From Patagioenas fasciata (lineage: Eukaryota > Chordata > Aves > Columbiformes > Columbidae), in assembly GCF_037038585.1 (NCBI RefSeq), contig NC_092526.1, positions 37,461,501 to 37,525,500 of the forward strand: a stretch of 64,000 bases of DNA. Reading direction: 5' to 3'. Shown in pieces: positions 1-13,600 of the stretch; the stretch's first letter is position 1, and each line of letters opens with the position of its first letter. The position numbers and the translations under genes are program-made. The notes under the pieces are model-generated. The model saw only the letters and a program-made list of their open reading frames with translations. It made no database searches and was not told where the DNA came from.

Positions 1-3000
1 TGTGAACAGCTGTTTAAATTATGACAGGCCTTCTTCAAAGTAGTAGCTTATTCCATAGCATTCTGTAGTGTTCTTTCCACAACAAATCATAGCAAGTAGT
101 TTCAAGTTAAATTCTACTTCAAGAATAAAGAAACTACAAAAATGCAAATTCAGTCTTTTATTAAAACAATATTTGTTCTGCTGAAGGAATGAATAAAATA
201 ACTGCAAAACATAAGCAAACAATGAACAAAACCTTTGCTTCTGGGCATGCTCAGACCTATGCTACTACAAAGTTTCTGAAAAAGACTATCAGGAATGTTG
301 TAATTCATAGCAGATAAATCATTAAAGACAAAAATTCTGAGATTTTAATTGCATTAGTAAGTCAGATACATTTTACTCTTCTTATCTGTCCCCAAAACAT
401 CAACTGTTGAAACACTGTTCTATTTCAGAATAAGTATGAATTCAGATTATTCCATTCTCAGGTAGAGTTACCATAGGGGAAAGAGAACGGAAGACAGCTA
501 AAGAAATCAAGAATCATCATCCCACTTGTTTTGGACAGCTCAGTGAAGTGGATTCCCAAGTACAGGAGCACACGCACCAACTTGTCCTCAACATTTCAGA
601 TCAGGATACCATCCACAGATCCTACAGCTCAGCTCTTCACAACATAAAAAACATCCAAAAGCACAACAAAGGAAAAACACGGAAACCATAAATCTGAAAT
701 TAATTGAGCTGAAGATACAAAGAAAGAACATCCAGCAACAGCAGCGGACAAGTTTGTAACATCACTGTATTCTTACAAACTCACATTGTGTCAAATGAGC
801 ACAGATAGTAAAGACAGAGCAGGAGGTAAAATAATTACAGCACCATGCAAGAGTATTTCAAAATATATTACCAATTACAAGAACATGAAAACCACAAAAA
901 CAGATATTCTCATTTGGGCACAAATTCAGCATGAAACTTAAGCACAACTTCAGATTAAATCATAGTCTCACTATAAATACAACTAAATACTTCATTTTCT
1001 CCAAGCCTCAGAGAGGAACACTTTCATACTACAATTACAAGAACACTGAATGCAAACGCATCAGAAAGAACTATAAAGCAAAAAGATCTGATCAGCAAAG
1101 GAACTGAAGAACTGCTAGGTGCAAGTGTCAGAAATTTAAAGTTTTGGGGACTTGCTGTTCTGTGTTTAGTTAACACCTGGCATAGCCTGAGTCTGGGTCA
1201 CACTCAAGGTTCACAATACAAGTAAATAAAAATCAAGCTGCTTAGAATGAGGTTGTTTTAAGAGGTTGAATGAGTACTTCATAGAACACAGAATCGTTTT
1301 GCAGGGGGAGAGACTCTTAAAATTATGAAATGTAAAAAAAAAAAAAAAAAAAGTCAGTATGAACTTGCAGAAGGTCAAAATTACATATGCATAGAAGAAG
1401 AAATGATAACATTTTTTTCAACTATAACATATCCTCCATCTAACTGCTGCCAATTACATTCAAAAAGCATGACTTAATTTCTCTTTAATCCAGTTATCTT
1501 TTCTTGCTCCTCTAGATTAAGCCAGTATGCAAGCATACTGACAAACATCCTCGTCCACGGTTAAAAAAAAAACCTAACAAACAAAACCAAATAAGCCCCC
1601 CTCTCACGTTTTCTGTTGGCACAGACTCCGCAGCCAAGTTGCCAAGTTTCAGCCACGCTGCTCAGGAACCAACATGCTATTCAATGAAGGCACCACGATC
1701 TACATCATTTGTCTAACAGGAAACTGCTTGACTAATTCCTCAAGAGCCCAGAAAACTCCTCTTTTCTCCTTCATGCACATGATATTTTGAGTGTTTCTGC
1801 AATTTTTTGATTGGCATGTAACTTTGTGAATTCTCTTTCCAAAGCAGCCTCAACATTTACCTCTCATAACACAATCTCCCTTTTCTTAGTCATAGAACAT
1901 GCACAGAAGAGGTTTCTGAATAGTCAAAAATGAGGCACAGAACAACATCCAAGCTTACAGTAAATCTTAGTTTGACAGTGTCAACCACATAAATGTTTCC
2001 GCACTTGTACCCCAAGACTTATTTAAAAAAATTGACTCATTTCATACTTTGTTGTTGTTGTTACAGAGAATAGCTACTTACACTTTTATTTAAATATAAT
2101 ACATTTTTCTTTTTTAAAAAAATCCACCCTGACAAGGAGGTCTATTATTTACAAAATAACCCCAAGACATTATAGGCTAAAAGTATCAGTCATTCTACAG
2201 TCCTCAAGATATACGTATTACTCAAGGTTTCAAGGAAAAGGTGTGTGCTGGAGAAAACCAAGCTTGCAATGAATGAGTATGGAGAACAGGATTTTTGGCT
2301 GTAAACAACTATGCGCTAGTGATCTTGAAGTACAATGTGCTTTAAACCTTATTCACACAAAACAATTCATGCTATTCATGTGTACAATCTTGTGAAAAAT
2401 AAGATGGACGTTCAATAGGAAAACATTCTTGTATCATAAAAATATGTTAGAATTGGACTTATCTATAGTTATTTTTAAGCTCTGCTTTAAAACAAACTTT
2501 ATTTAAAAATCTTCTTCTGCTTTATTTAAAAATTAGCCTTTCTATAAAAACCACTCCTTTAAAACTTTATTTTAAAAAAATCAGTTTTATATTAGACAAA
2601 ATATTAAATTATACAGGCACAATTAGTTAAGAGGGTTGTACGAACTCATATTATAACCCTTCATTTTCTAGTGACCTGCAATAATATTCTATGTCTACTG
2701 ACAACCATAGGAAAACTTATCCACAGAAAACAACTTCTATTTTAAAAATAAATAATTAAAAAATAAACCCAAAAATCTGTTAGACCATATTTAACTTGTA
2801 AAGGAAATTAGTTTCCAGCTGGTTTAGGTACATGTACATCTTTCATTTATCCTGGGAAATATGCGCATATATTAAAAAATCCTTCAAATTTTTTTTTAAC
2901 AAGTGGTTTATGATGACAGTTTTTGTATTTCCTTCAGATACTGTATATTAAAACAAAACATTTCAAAGTCCACTTTTATCTCAATCCGAACCAGTGACCC

Positions 3001-4634
3001 TTCACACTTCAGAAAAAGAATGAAGAATGATTCTTTTTTTCCCCTCAGGGGAAAATGCACAGATTCCATGTTCAATGGCAGAGAGAGCACAGTCTGGTCT
3101 TTTCTATGTTTTTCTTGTGTTCCGAAAGATGTATTGTACAACCACAGGATTTACAAAGCCCTTGAAATTAAAATAGACTATATAATATACCAAGTAGCAG
3201 ATTTACAAACCAGAGCCCTGATCGTGATGATGTTTAACTATACGTATAACTTAATACAAACAAACAATTAATATTGGATTTTAAATCCTAGAATCATCTG
3301 CAAGACTGGGGCTTATATCTCCTAAATACGTTAAATAAGCTGTCATCATAATAACTATTAAAAAAATAAAATTAAATCAAAACACTACCATCTTTCTTTG
3401 CCATAAAGTCATAGTAGTTAGAGCATCAGTGGTCAAACACAAATCACTATGCAACATAATTTTAATTCAACTTAATATTTTAAACAGATACTTGCTTAAA
3501 CAGATATTTGAACCCTAATATATTTAGATGGATGCTGCTTTACATTTATTTAAATATATTTTACTGAAAGTTTAAAAAGAAAGTCTCAACTATAGTCCAT
3601 AAAAATGTAATCAACAGTATACCAAATTAAAAATAAAAAAAACCCAAACACAGAAACTCAAAGTCAGGGTTTAAATTCTAGAATACACTATTTGTTTGCA
3701 TTAGAAGTTTTGCATCCCCCAACTTAGGAATGTGAAATTCACCATAAGCATAATCAACAAGTATTTAAACTAAACAAAACCACAAACAAACACAAACAAA
3801 CAAAACCCCACCCAACCCAAACCCTAAGCCTGTGTTTCCTTTGGAATTTGAGATTTCACTTCAGCCACCACCATTTGAACAGTGCCCTAGAGAACCATAT
3901 TTCCTTACCAACATGGTCCATTATTGCTTGATAAGAGCCCACAGTGACTTTTTGTCCAAAATAACTGCTTTGGACATGGTTTCATGAAAAAAAAAGTCAA
4001 TATAAAAACATGTACCATTGTATTTAATTTCGAGAAAGCACTGAATTGATCTGAATTGTATCATACTGTACGAATTTTAATGCCACTCCACAGGCAAGTA
4101 TATATTACGTGTTGAAGGTGTTCATATATACAAACACAAAATACATACACAGAATTCAACCCAGATTAATCTTCATTTAATTTCTAGCATAAGAAATGAG
4201 TCATTTTTGCACTTTTGAATTATGTGGAAAAATCAGAATAGGCACAATTAATTAATACGGCTTCTAATTTACCTTATTATAGCGCCCCATTACACACTGA
4301 TAATACCATTAAAACAATATGATACTATTCAAGCTCATTGCTCTAGCGTACAGGTGAAGTCTGGTAAATAGGATTTCAAGTGCTTTTCAACTCAACTGCA
4401 CAACTTGTGCAGCTTTACACAGTAGAACAGTGCAATACGTGATGTCCCCATACTCGAGGAACAAGAGCCGAGTTTACAGTTGTACTTGTTTCACATTTCC
4501 TTGCACTTTCTGCAGCTCTAGCATTTCAACTGCTTTGTCTATGACCTCCTCACTCCCTTCTACTTTCCTCAATCTTTTCCCAGGTACTGGCTATATATAT
4601 ATATAAAAAAAACTTTAAAAAGTTATTTTGGTAG
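1..4634. other. AT-rich 3' flank of ZDBF2
   Basis: No recognisable gene or well-preserved repeat was found. The sequence is strongly AT-rich. On the minus strand several AATAAA-type signals occur, including a cluster at about 2495-2575 where an ATTTAAATAAAG-like segment recurs three times, so part of this stretch is probably the ZDBF2 3'UTR. A-rich simple sequence lies at about 1330-1352 and 3770-3815. A 122-codon open frame at 2903-3271 has no recognisable features. Confidence 0.5.
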
Positions 4635-7600
4635 CTAGCTCTCACCTGGTAGAACAAGACAGTTTTGACGTAACGGTACAGCAGTTCTTCTAGAGGGCTG
4701 GTTCACAGTGCTGGGATGACCCCGATCTCCACTTACTTCCCAGTTCCTGACTTTGGAAGAAGATCGCTCTGGCTTCTTGGGAAAAGATTCCGATGTGACT
4801 TTCTGCCTTTTTTCAGGAATCTCTGTGACAACTGTTGAGTTCAGAAAGGTCCTTTTTGGTTTCCTCCTCACCTTTAATTTTTTTGCATCGGGCTTTTCTT
4901 TCTTAAGGTGCTTTCCCACTGTAGTTTTCCTTGTCTGGCACCTATGGATGGAGAAAGCAGAAGATTTCTGGACACGAGGACGAAGTTTCTTTCTTATCCC
5001 CTCTTTTTGCTGTTTCTTAGTTCTGGAAGTTTGTTTGCCTGCAGTTACCCTGTTTCCTCTCCTCCCTACGGTACATCTGACAGGCATAGGTCCTGCAGGC
5101 TTTCTGGAAAAAGCTGGTTCTTTATTACTGCCTTCCTTTCTCTTCCATATTGCCTTTGGATTCTCCTTCTCTAACCGCTCACTCCTGACAGAGGTCAGAG
5201 ATGTTTTGGTAAGTCTACTGTTAAATGGAGCTAATCTACAATCTCCTTCTACCACAGACTGGTGAGAGTTCAAAGGTGAAATGATCAGGTGTTTGAAAGA
5301 ATTCTCGGAGTGACCGGATACCAGACAGTCTGTTCTTTCTGTGGAAACAGAAGATCCATCTGCTTTTTGACTTGAGGCTCCATCATTCCCTTTACCTGGG
5401 TCTAGCAGGAGAGACACTGAAGATGAACTATGGAAGTCTGACCAGTTGAGTGACTTTGATGGTGTGGTCTCTCTCTGTACATCAGCTGGTCTCCTCATGT
5501 TTGCATCAAAGCTGAGACTTCTGAAAAGCTGTCGAACATGTGAGGGCTTTTTGGCCTTCTCTCCAACTGTCGTCTTTGGAGGCACCTTCAGAATTCGATT
5601 TGTCAGTGGGTCATAATACTTAAAAGAACACTGTTTGTATTTGTATCTTACAGAGTCCTTGCTATCTGCGGAGTTACGACTTCTCCGCATTTTGGGACTG
5701 TCTATAGGTTTACCTTTACACTGTTTTATTTCTGGGCATGAAAGTACATACACCACTGTCTTGGGCTGTACAGGACTCATAATCTTGCTATAGGACTCCG
5801 GAAGTTTAAGGGCACATAGTCTAGTTTTCATGTTTGGAGTTTTTTCATTTTCTGGCCATACGATGCTTGCTTTCTGATCAGTTGGATCAGATTCCCTTCT
5901 GGACATTTTTCTTTTTGCTACAGGGTAGTTCAATAGACTTGTTTGGGTTCCATGGCTGACCTTAACCACCTGGCACCTTGAAGCCAGACGCCATGTCCTT
6001 TTCCTAGGCATTTTAAGAATTTGTGGGTTGCATAGTGTATCTGAGGCTAAAGACAGGTTATCAAAATCAGAGCTACCACTTAAAGCATCATTAAATTCTG
6101 GTAATGCTTTAACTGATGCACTTTCTGTTCTACCACCCTCAACAATATTCTTCTTTTTTTCATCCTTCTGCTTTCGTTTCTTCATTCTCTTCCCTATACA
6201 GTTGGCTGAGGATTCACTGTCAAAGTAGCAGCGAAAACGACCTTCCCTGAAATCACGCACAAGTTCTTCAATTTTTATATCATCTTCATACATTATTTGA
6301 GACCAAGTCTTTCCCACAAAAGAAGGAGGCACATGAGGCAGAGCTGGAAGAACTGGTTCTTCGGTAGGAAATACGACATCCTGTTTCACTGCTTCTACTT
6401 TCTCTACTGACTCACTTTTTAAAACAGAAGAGAGTTGTGTTCCATAGTCCTTATCTTGCAAACTTATTTGGACCTCTTTGAGGAATTCTATGTCTTTTAT
6501 AGCTGCCTTGGGTAAGTCTGTTCCTGCCTTAACAGGTGCATCACAGTCAAAACTCATTTCAGAACCTTCTAAATGAGTATGGTCCAGAAGTGATGAAAAA
6601 TTTGAACAGGGATTATTCCCTTCTTTGAAATAAATTTCTTCAGATGTAGTTCCATGACAGTATTTCAAAATAACATCTTCAATAGTTTCATCCACTGAAC
6701 TTTCATCACCTCTGTTTGTCTTCACGTGTTTGCATCTTGCTAGTTGTGGGGACATCCCAAGACCTAGGGAGCTGCTGATACCCACAGTATCCCTGAGATG
6801 GAAATCAGACACCAAAGTCTCATCCTGAGTTCGTAAACCATCTCGTTTTGAGAGAGATTGACCTGAGGTAATACCTAAAGAATTGGTGGGGCTGCACACA
6901 GAATTCTGATGAGAAACTGAAGGGTGTTTTGGGTGAACCAGTGCCGGAGCAGGATTCAAGCATGGGTTCAACAACACATCACTTTTACATACCTCCGTCC
7001 TCGTTTTAGCATATCCACTATGCTGAATCAGATGCGATGCCGCCAAATTCTTACAATTTTTTGCTGTTTTAGGATTAAGAGAAGAACTACGGATTAAAGG
7101 ACTGATAGAAAAATGCTGAGGTACACGGCTCACAGCTGTAAATTGGTCTTCCTGGCTATGATTTGCCATTTGAGCATCTTTCAGGATATCCCATTTCTCA
7201 TTGCTACAGATGCCCACAGACTGCTGAGATATTCTTCTAACAAGTTCCTGCCCTCTTTCTAGTTTTTTAATATATGGTTGTGTTACAGAAGTTTTCTTTG
7301 TGCCCTCACGAGACAGGCATGGAGCAGAAGAGCATACTTCACCAACGGACTCCTGTTTTTTGCTGGAAGTCTCCTTTCTGTCTCTGTTCCTCTTTTTCTC
7401 CATCTCTTCCGGGGACAGGCGAGCAATCCTAGCAGCCTCTGGAGTGACAGGGAGTGTCATGTCATCATACGTTGGTCTAAAGGGGAGGGGAAAAAAAAAA
7501 AACAAACCACAACACACCTTACACAAATACTGTAAATATGCTTAAGATTTTTCAAACAATAGTGGATGGTTTTGTTTGTTTAAAAAAAAACCTAGAGTGC

Positions 7601-10600
7601 ATTATACCTAATGAACAAACTCAACAGCTCTGCTACTTTGGCAGAGATATTCAGTTTTTAAAAAGGGGGTGGGGCAGGTAAGAAACATCACACAAAACAA
7701 GAAAACAAATATTTCCTTTGTTTTAAGTTGTGAGGCTACAAAGAGGTTATTTCACTAGGGTAAAACTATCATTAATCAATACTCAGCTTTGGTTGAGAAG
7801 TGGAACATTACCACATGGCACAGTATAAAAATACTACTGAGTGAGTATAAATGCCGCTTTCCTCACAAAACATGGCTGCCTGATAGGAGCTCTGCACATG
7901 TTGCCAAGGAATTCCATGCTTACTGTTTGTCACAGCTACACCGCAGCTTCTGATTCACTTCTATAAGGAGCCAAGTTATGATTGTTCAGCTTCACTGTGA
8001 CAAGAGCAGATTTTTATATATTCTGTAATTGGCAGTTCTGTCCTTAGGACTGCCTCAAATACAAGTGTTTATGTCTTGCAGAATTCACAGAACAGACAGA
8101 TATGGACTATTTCTCTTATGCAACACAGGAACCCATAAGGCTTCAATGTGTAACAGCTGGGCAAATCCAATGAAAATCATTTTTAAAAAAGTAAATATGA
8201 CTGAAGAAAGAATATTATGTTTCATTTGAAAGTCATAACCAGACCTTGTGAGACTCAAATGGATGATTACTTTAATACACCGCAAACAGCCATGCACCTC
8301 TTATGCTGCATTTGTCTGCTAACAGAGGTACTGTGAAGTACCAAGTCACAGGATAAGAGGAAATGGCCTCAAGTCGCGCCAGGGGAGGTTTAGATTGGAT
8401 ATTTGGAAAAAATTCTTCACAAAAAGGGTTGTCGGGCATTGGAACAGGCTGCCCAGGGCAGTGGTGGAGTCACCATCCCTGAAGGGCTTTAAAAAGATGT
8501 GTAGATGAGGTTCTTGCAGACATAGTTTAGTGCTAGAGTTAGGTTAAAGATTGAACTCTATCATCTTGAGTGTCTCTTCCAACCAAAACGATTCTATGAA
8601 TAAATTTTATCACACAGTAATTTCCTTTGTTATAAACATTCAGCTTCCACATCTATTGAAAATTAAAAATCAATCAGAAGCCAACAGAACTAGCAATGCT
8701 TAACAGCAAACATGCAGAACTCCTAGAAGGACTCAGTTACTAACAGTTATAATAAAGCCAGCTGACATCAAGAAAACTTGTAGCAAGTATTTCTAACTAG
8801 TTACTTCACACTGAAAAGCAATCACAAAAGACCTTATCTGAATATAACTACGTCTTAGCCTTTTACTGAGAGATGACAGATAAAAGAAGAATTACAGAAT
8901 CACAGAATGTCAGGGATTGGAAGGGACCTCGAAAGCTCATCCAGTCCAATTTCCCCGCTGGAACAAGAACACCCAGATGAGGTTACACAGGAAGGTGCTC
9001 AGGCGGGTTTGAATGTCTGCAGAGAAGGAGACTCCACAACCTCCCTGGGCAGCCTGGGCCAGGATCTGGCACCCTCACTGAGAAGAAGTTCCTTCTCAAA
9101 TTTAAGTGGAACCTCTTGTGTTCCAGTTTGAACCCATTACCCCTTGTTCTATCATTGGTTGTCACCGAGAAGAGCCTCTCTGCATCCTTGTGACACTCAC
9201 CCTTTATATATCTGTAAACATTAATGAGGTCACCCCTCAGTCTCCTCTTCTCCAAGCTCCAGAGCCCCAGCTCCCTCAGCCTTTCCTCACACGGGAGATG
9301 CTCCACTCCCTTCAGCATCTCCATTGCTCTGTGCTGGACTCTCTCCAGCAGTTCCCTGTCCAGTTCTGGAACTGAGGGGCCCAGAACTGGACACAATATC
9401 CCAGGTGTGGTCTCACCAGGGCAGAGTAGAGGGGAAGGAGAACCTCTCTTAACCTACTAATCACCCCCCTTCTAATACACCCCAGGATGCCATTGGCCTT
9501 CCTGCCCTAACACAGGTTTCTAACTCCTCCTGCTTATTCCCCATTGGTGTTCAGGCATTTCAGAGAGCAAGCTGAGCACACCAATTTCACCCCAGGGGTA
9601 TGGGAGGCCTCCCAGCTTTCATGAACTCTAGAGTGATGCCCTACTGATGCAAGCCCAGCTACCACCCCATCCCCCTTCGAGACTAGTTTAAAGCTCTCCC
9701 AATGAGCCTTGCTAATTCCTGTCCCAGCATCCTTTTGCCCCTGCGAGATAAACCTTTCCCACATATCACTGTTTGGACTGGTGTCTTGTAAAACTAACCA
9801 TTATCAAAGAACCCAAAGCCCTGCCTGTAGCACCAGTCCTGTAGCCAATTGTTTACAGACCAAATTTTTCTATTCCATCCCATGTTATCACCCACAACTG
9901 GAAGGACGGAAGAGAAAATCACTTGAGCCCCAGACTCTTACCATCTGTCCCAAGGCCTTGAAATCTTTTTTCATTCCCTTCAGACTGCGGGATGCAGCTT
10001 CCTTCCCACCTGTCTGGAAGATCAGCAGTGGGTAGTAGTCCGTTGGGTGCACCAGGCTGGGGAGCGTCCTGGTGATGTCCCTGATCCGGGCTCCAGGTAG
10101 ACTGCACACTTCCCTACGATGAGTGTCAACTCTGCAGATTGGGCCCTCTGTCCCTCTCAGAAGATAATTGCCTACTACAATTACCCCTGTTTCTTATTCG
10201 AGGCAGACTTGAGGTGTGGGGTCAACTGTCTCTTATCATGTGACCTCTTAAGTGGGTCTTGCACCACATCCTCACCTACCTCCTCTTCCAGATCCAGGGC
10301 CTCAAACCTATTATGGAGAGGCACCTGGGTAAGCAAAGCAGGTAGGGAGGGGGGTTGCCCACGGTCCCGAACTACAACTAGCTTCCAACACTCGTCATCT
10401 TTTCTGTCCCCTACCTCTGCCCGACAGCAACAGGGCAGGGGCTGTCTCAGGTCTTCTCCCTCTGTCCGACAGGGCAAGGGGTTCATCCCCTTTTGGGGGA
10501 TATCCCCTTGGAGCCTCTCTGAGTGGCACACCAGGGAGTTATCCCACCAGTTGATTTCATTTTCACACTCCCTCATGGTCCTCAGCATATCAATCTCCTC

Positions 10601-13600
10601 CTTAAGCTTTGCCACCATGCTGAGCAGATCTTGCACCTGCTCACACCTCACACAGGTGGGATGCTGGCCATCCTCACCTGGCAGCAGCAGGCTCTGGCTC
10701 TCCCTGCAGCCAGAAACCTGAATAGCCACAGTTCGGGGCAGACAGTCTGTCTGAGTTGCTACGGTCTTCTTCAGACAAGCTCTCTTTCTGGTCAAGACCA
10801 TGGCTGGCAACACTATAAGACAGTGGCAATAGGTGAGAGAGTCTAACTAGCAAAAATGTGACAACCTCTACACCCTAGTGCACAAGTTACCACACCTGCT
10901 GTTGCAGCACAGTGTGGGTGCTACTCACCCATGTCACAAGCCGATTGCCCCTTCCAGCACCTGGTGGGCAGCGATGTGTCGCTGTCCTCCTGGTGGCTTT
11001 TACAAGACGAGGGGTGGGGGTGTGATCGCCCTCACCACGATAACACCCACTCCACGTCAGCTGCTCTTACAAGGGCTGCCGGGAGCTTCCGGGTCTCTCA
11101 AGAATGAAAGTGCCCGATTGAGAGAAAAAAAACAAAAAACAAACAAAAAAAACCAAAACAAAACAAAAAAAAAACCACCACACCAAAAAAAGGTTTTCTG
11201 TACCTCGAAGATTTCGCTTAATCAGGACTCGCCGAGCTGCCTCCGATCAGCTGATCTCAGGAACTTTTCTATTACAGATAATTACAGTAACAAGAGACTA
11301 GAAGGTAGTAAATACACTGCTGGCATTTAAAAACAATGAAATCATAGGTGGCAATACAAAAAGTTTCATAGTAACTCAAGGCTTTTAGAGCTGTATCTGG
11401 AGGCTAGCTCAAGTAACAACAATTAAAATAGAATAAAAGAGCTGAAAAGCTGTAAGAGATCTAGCCACCATCAAGGTTCCTCAAAAGGAAAAATTGCATT
11501 TCACTGATCTCTGGACCATGTGTTAGGCACTGAAAGAGGAGTAGATAAAGAAAAAAATATTTACTACTTTGATATGCAAAAGGCTTTCATTAGGGTCCCT
11601 GGGAATCTAATAAAAAGTTAAATAATCATTGGGAGAAGAAAAAAAAAAAACAATCAAACACCAAGATCTGGTTGCTAATATCAAATAGGAGGGTTGAACA
11701 ATCATTTGCAACAAAAGATCGAAAGTAGAATGCCCTCCAGCTCAAGCTAAGTTTTATAACTTACTTTCAAAAACTTTTTAAGAGTCAAGTATTCAAATCT
11801 TCAGATGACAAGGAAATGCTAAAAGGATCCTTGGAATAATTTAAGCACCACAATATTCAGTAAAATTTTGATAAACAAGGGATAAAACTTACAACATACT
11901 TCGCATGACCCTAACAAGCTACATCGATCCACCAACAGCAGTATACAAGTTCTCTGCGCTCAAGATGTGTTAATTTAAAAGAAAATGAATAAAATTTTAT
12001 GACACAACCTACAATACTCCTTGTGTACTCCAAAAATATAACATTTTCATCAAAGGTGTGCCATCTTTTAGAATACAGTGGAATTCTGGTTATCTAAGAG
12101 AAGTAGATAGAATTCAGATTACAGATAAGGGTTATAGGACTAAGCTAAAGGAGAAACCTCATATAATGAAACATTAATCTGAAAGTTTCACCTCGAATGG
12201 GCAAAATTTACTGCTCAGAAGTGGAACAGATACAAGAACTCATAATGCATGCATTCTATCAACACAAAAATAAAAGCCAGCTGTACTATACCTGTTGTCA
12301 TGATATCTGTGGGGATGATGCTGTAAAACATCTTGCAGGAAACGCTCCATCAAGCTACTGGCACCCATACGATTCCTACAGTAAGTGGTAAAATGTCTGT
12401 GTTGGGAGCTGAAAACATGCTGGCAAAAGATAACAGATGGCAAGTTTAATAATACTGTTAACACACTGGCCAGTGCCTACAAATCACTTCCCAGGTTAAA
12501 TATTACACTGTTGCTATGAAAATATTTATATAAAAAGAAAAATCTTCAGCCTTTCCTACTTTAAGGCCTTGATTTAATGATATTTTAACACATGTTTAGG
12601 TAGCATCAAATAATACCAATAATATCAGTCTGAATTGGAACCTAAATTAGTAGCTCTGACAGCTGCTCACAAATCTCTCATAGGTAGTACAAATACTCTA
12701 AATTTATCTATAGATTACTATTAAAATATTATTGAAATTCATATGAGTAAACATCCTGTAATTCACTCAAATTGAGAATTTTAATAAGCACAGAAGATTA
12801 AATAGGCTTCTACTTTCTCATTTTAAAAGTTTAAAAGACAAGAGAATGAGTTAAAGAAAATAGTTGATCTAATGTCTTCAGCCTTGGTATCTAATGTATT
12901 AACCTTAATACTTTGCAATGCATAAAGATCACAACATTAAAGCCATCGAAATAAACCTGCTGGATGCAATGCACAGTAGCGTGCCCCTTAGAAATGCAGA
13001 CTGCATTAGCGATGCCACTCCACCCAAATCTTTATAACAGGTAACAAATAAGAATAGTATTTTTTTCTCAGAGCAGACACTGTGCAATTCACAAACTGAT
13101 TATTTTTGACTCAGTATTGTTTGTTCAGTGTAGACACTGGTATTTTATAAGCTGATAAAGCCTTTTGGCACTCCTTGCTATCTGTTGCTGCATTATGCAG
13201 AAGCCTTCTCACCTGTTCCAGATTACTGTAGTGTACGTGGCAGCAATTGCAGTATCCTTGTCTATTTTGCACAGTGGATACTCCAGGCTGAGGATGTTCT
13301 TGCCCTCTTGTGTGTAAACTGGAAGAAACAGGTAACATTACCAAGACATTTCAGTTAGAAAATGGGAAAAGCTGGGTTAATTGGTGTTCTAAACATGGAA
13401 ATTCTAAACATCTATTTTACTACAGAGCTGGAACAAACTTGTAAAATAAACATTTCTATTTCAGAATTGTAATGGCAAGTAGGACTATATATTTTAAGGT
13501 AATCCCAAGCAAATTTCACCAAAGAAAACTTTTCCTAAATGCAGAACAAAGGATAACAGGTTGAAGGCACAGCTAACACAAATGCTAATTTCATTTTGCT

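Noticed and set aside
2903-3271. 122-codon plus-strand open frame in the left flank
   Set aside because: No recognisable protein features and no splice or promoter context; probably chance.
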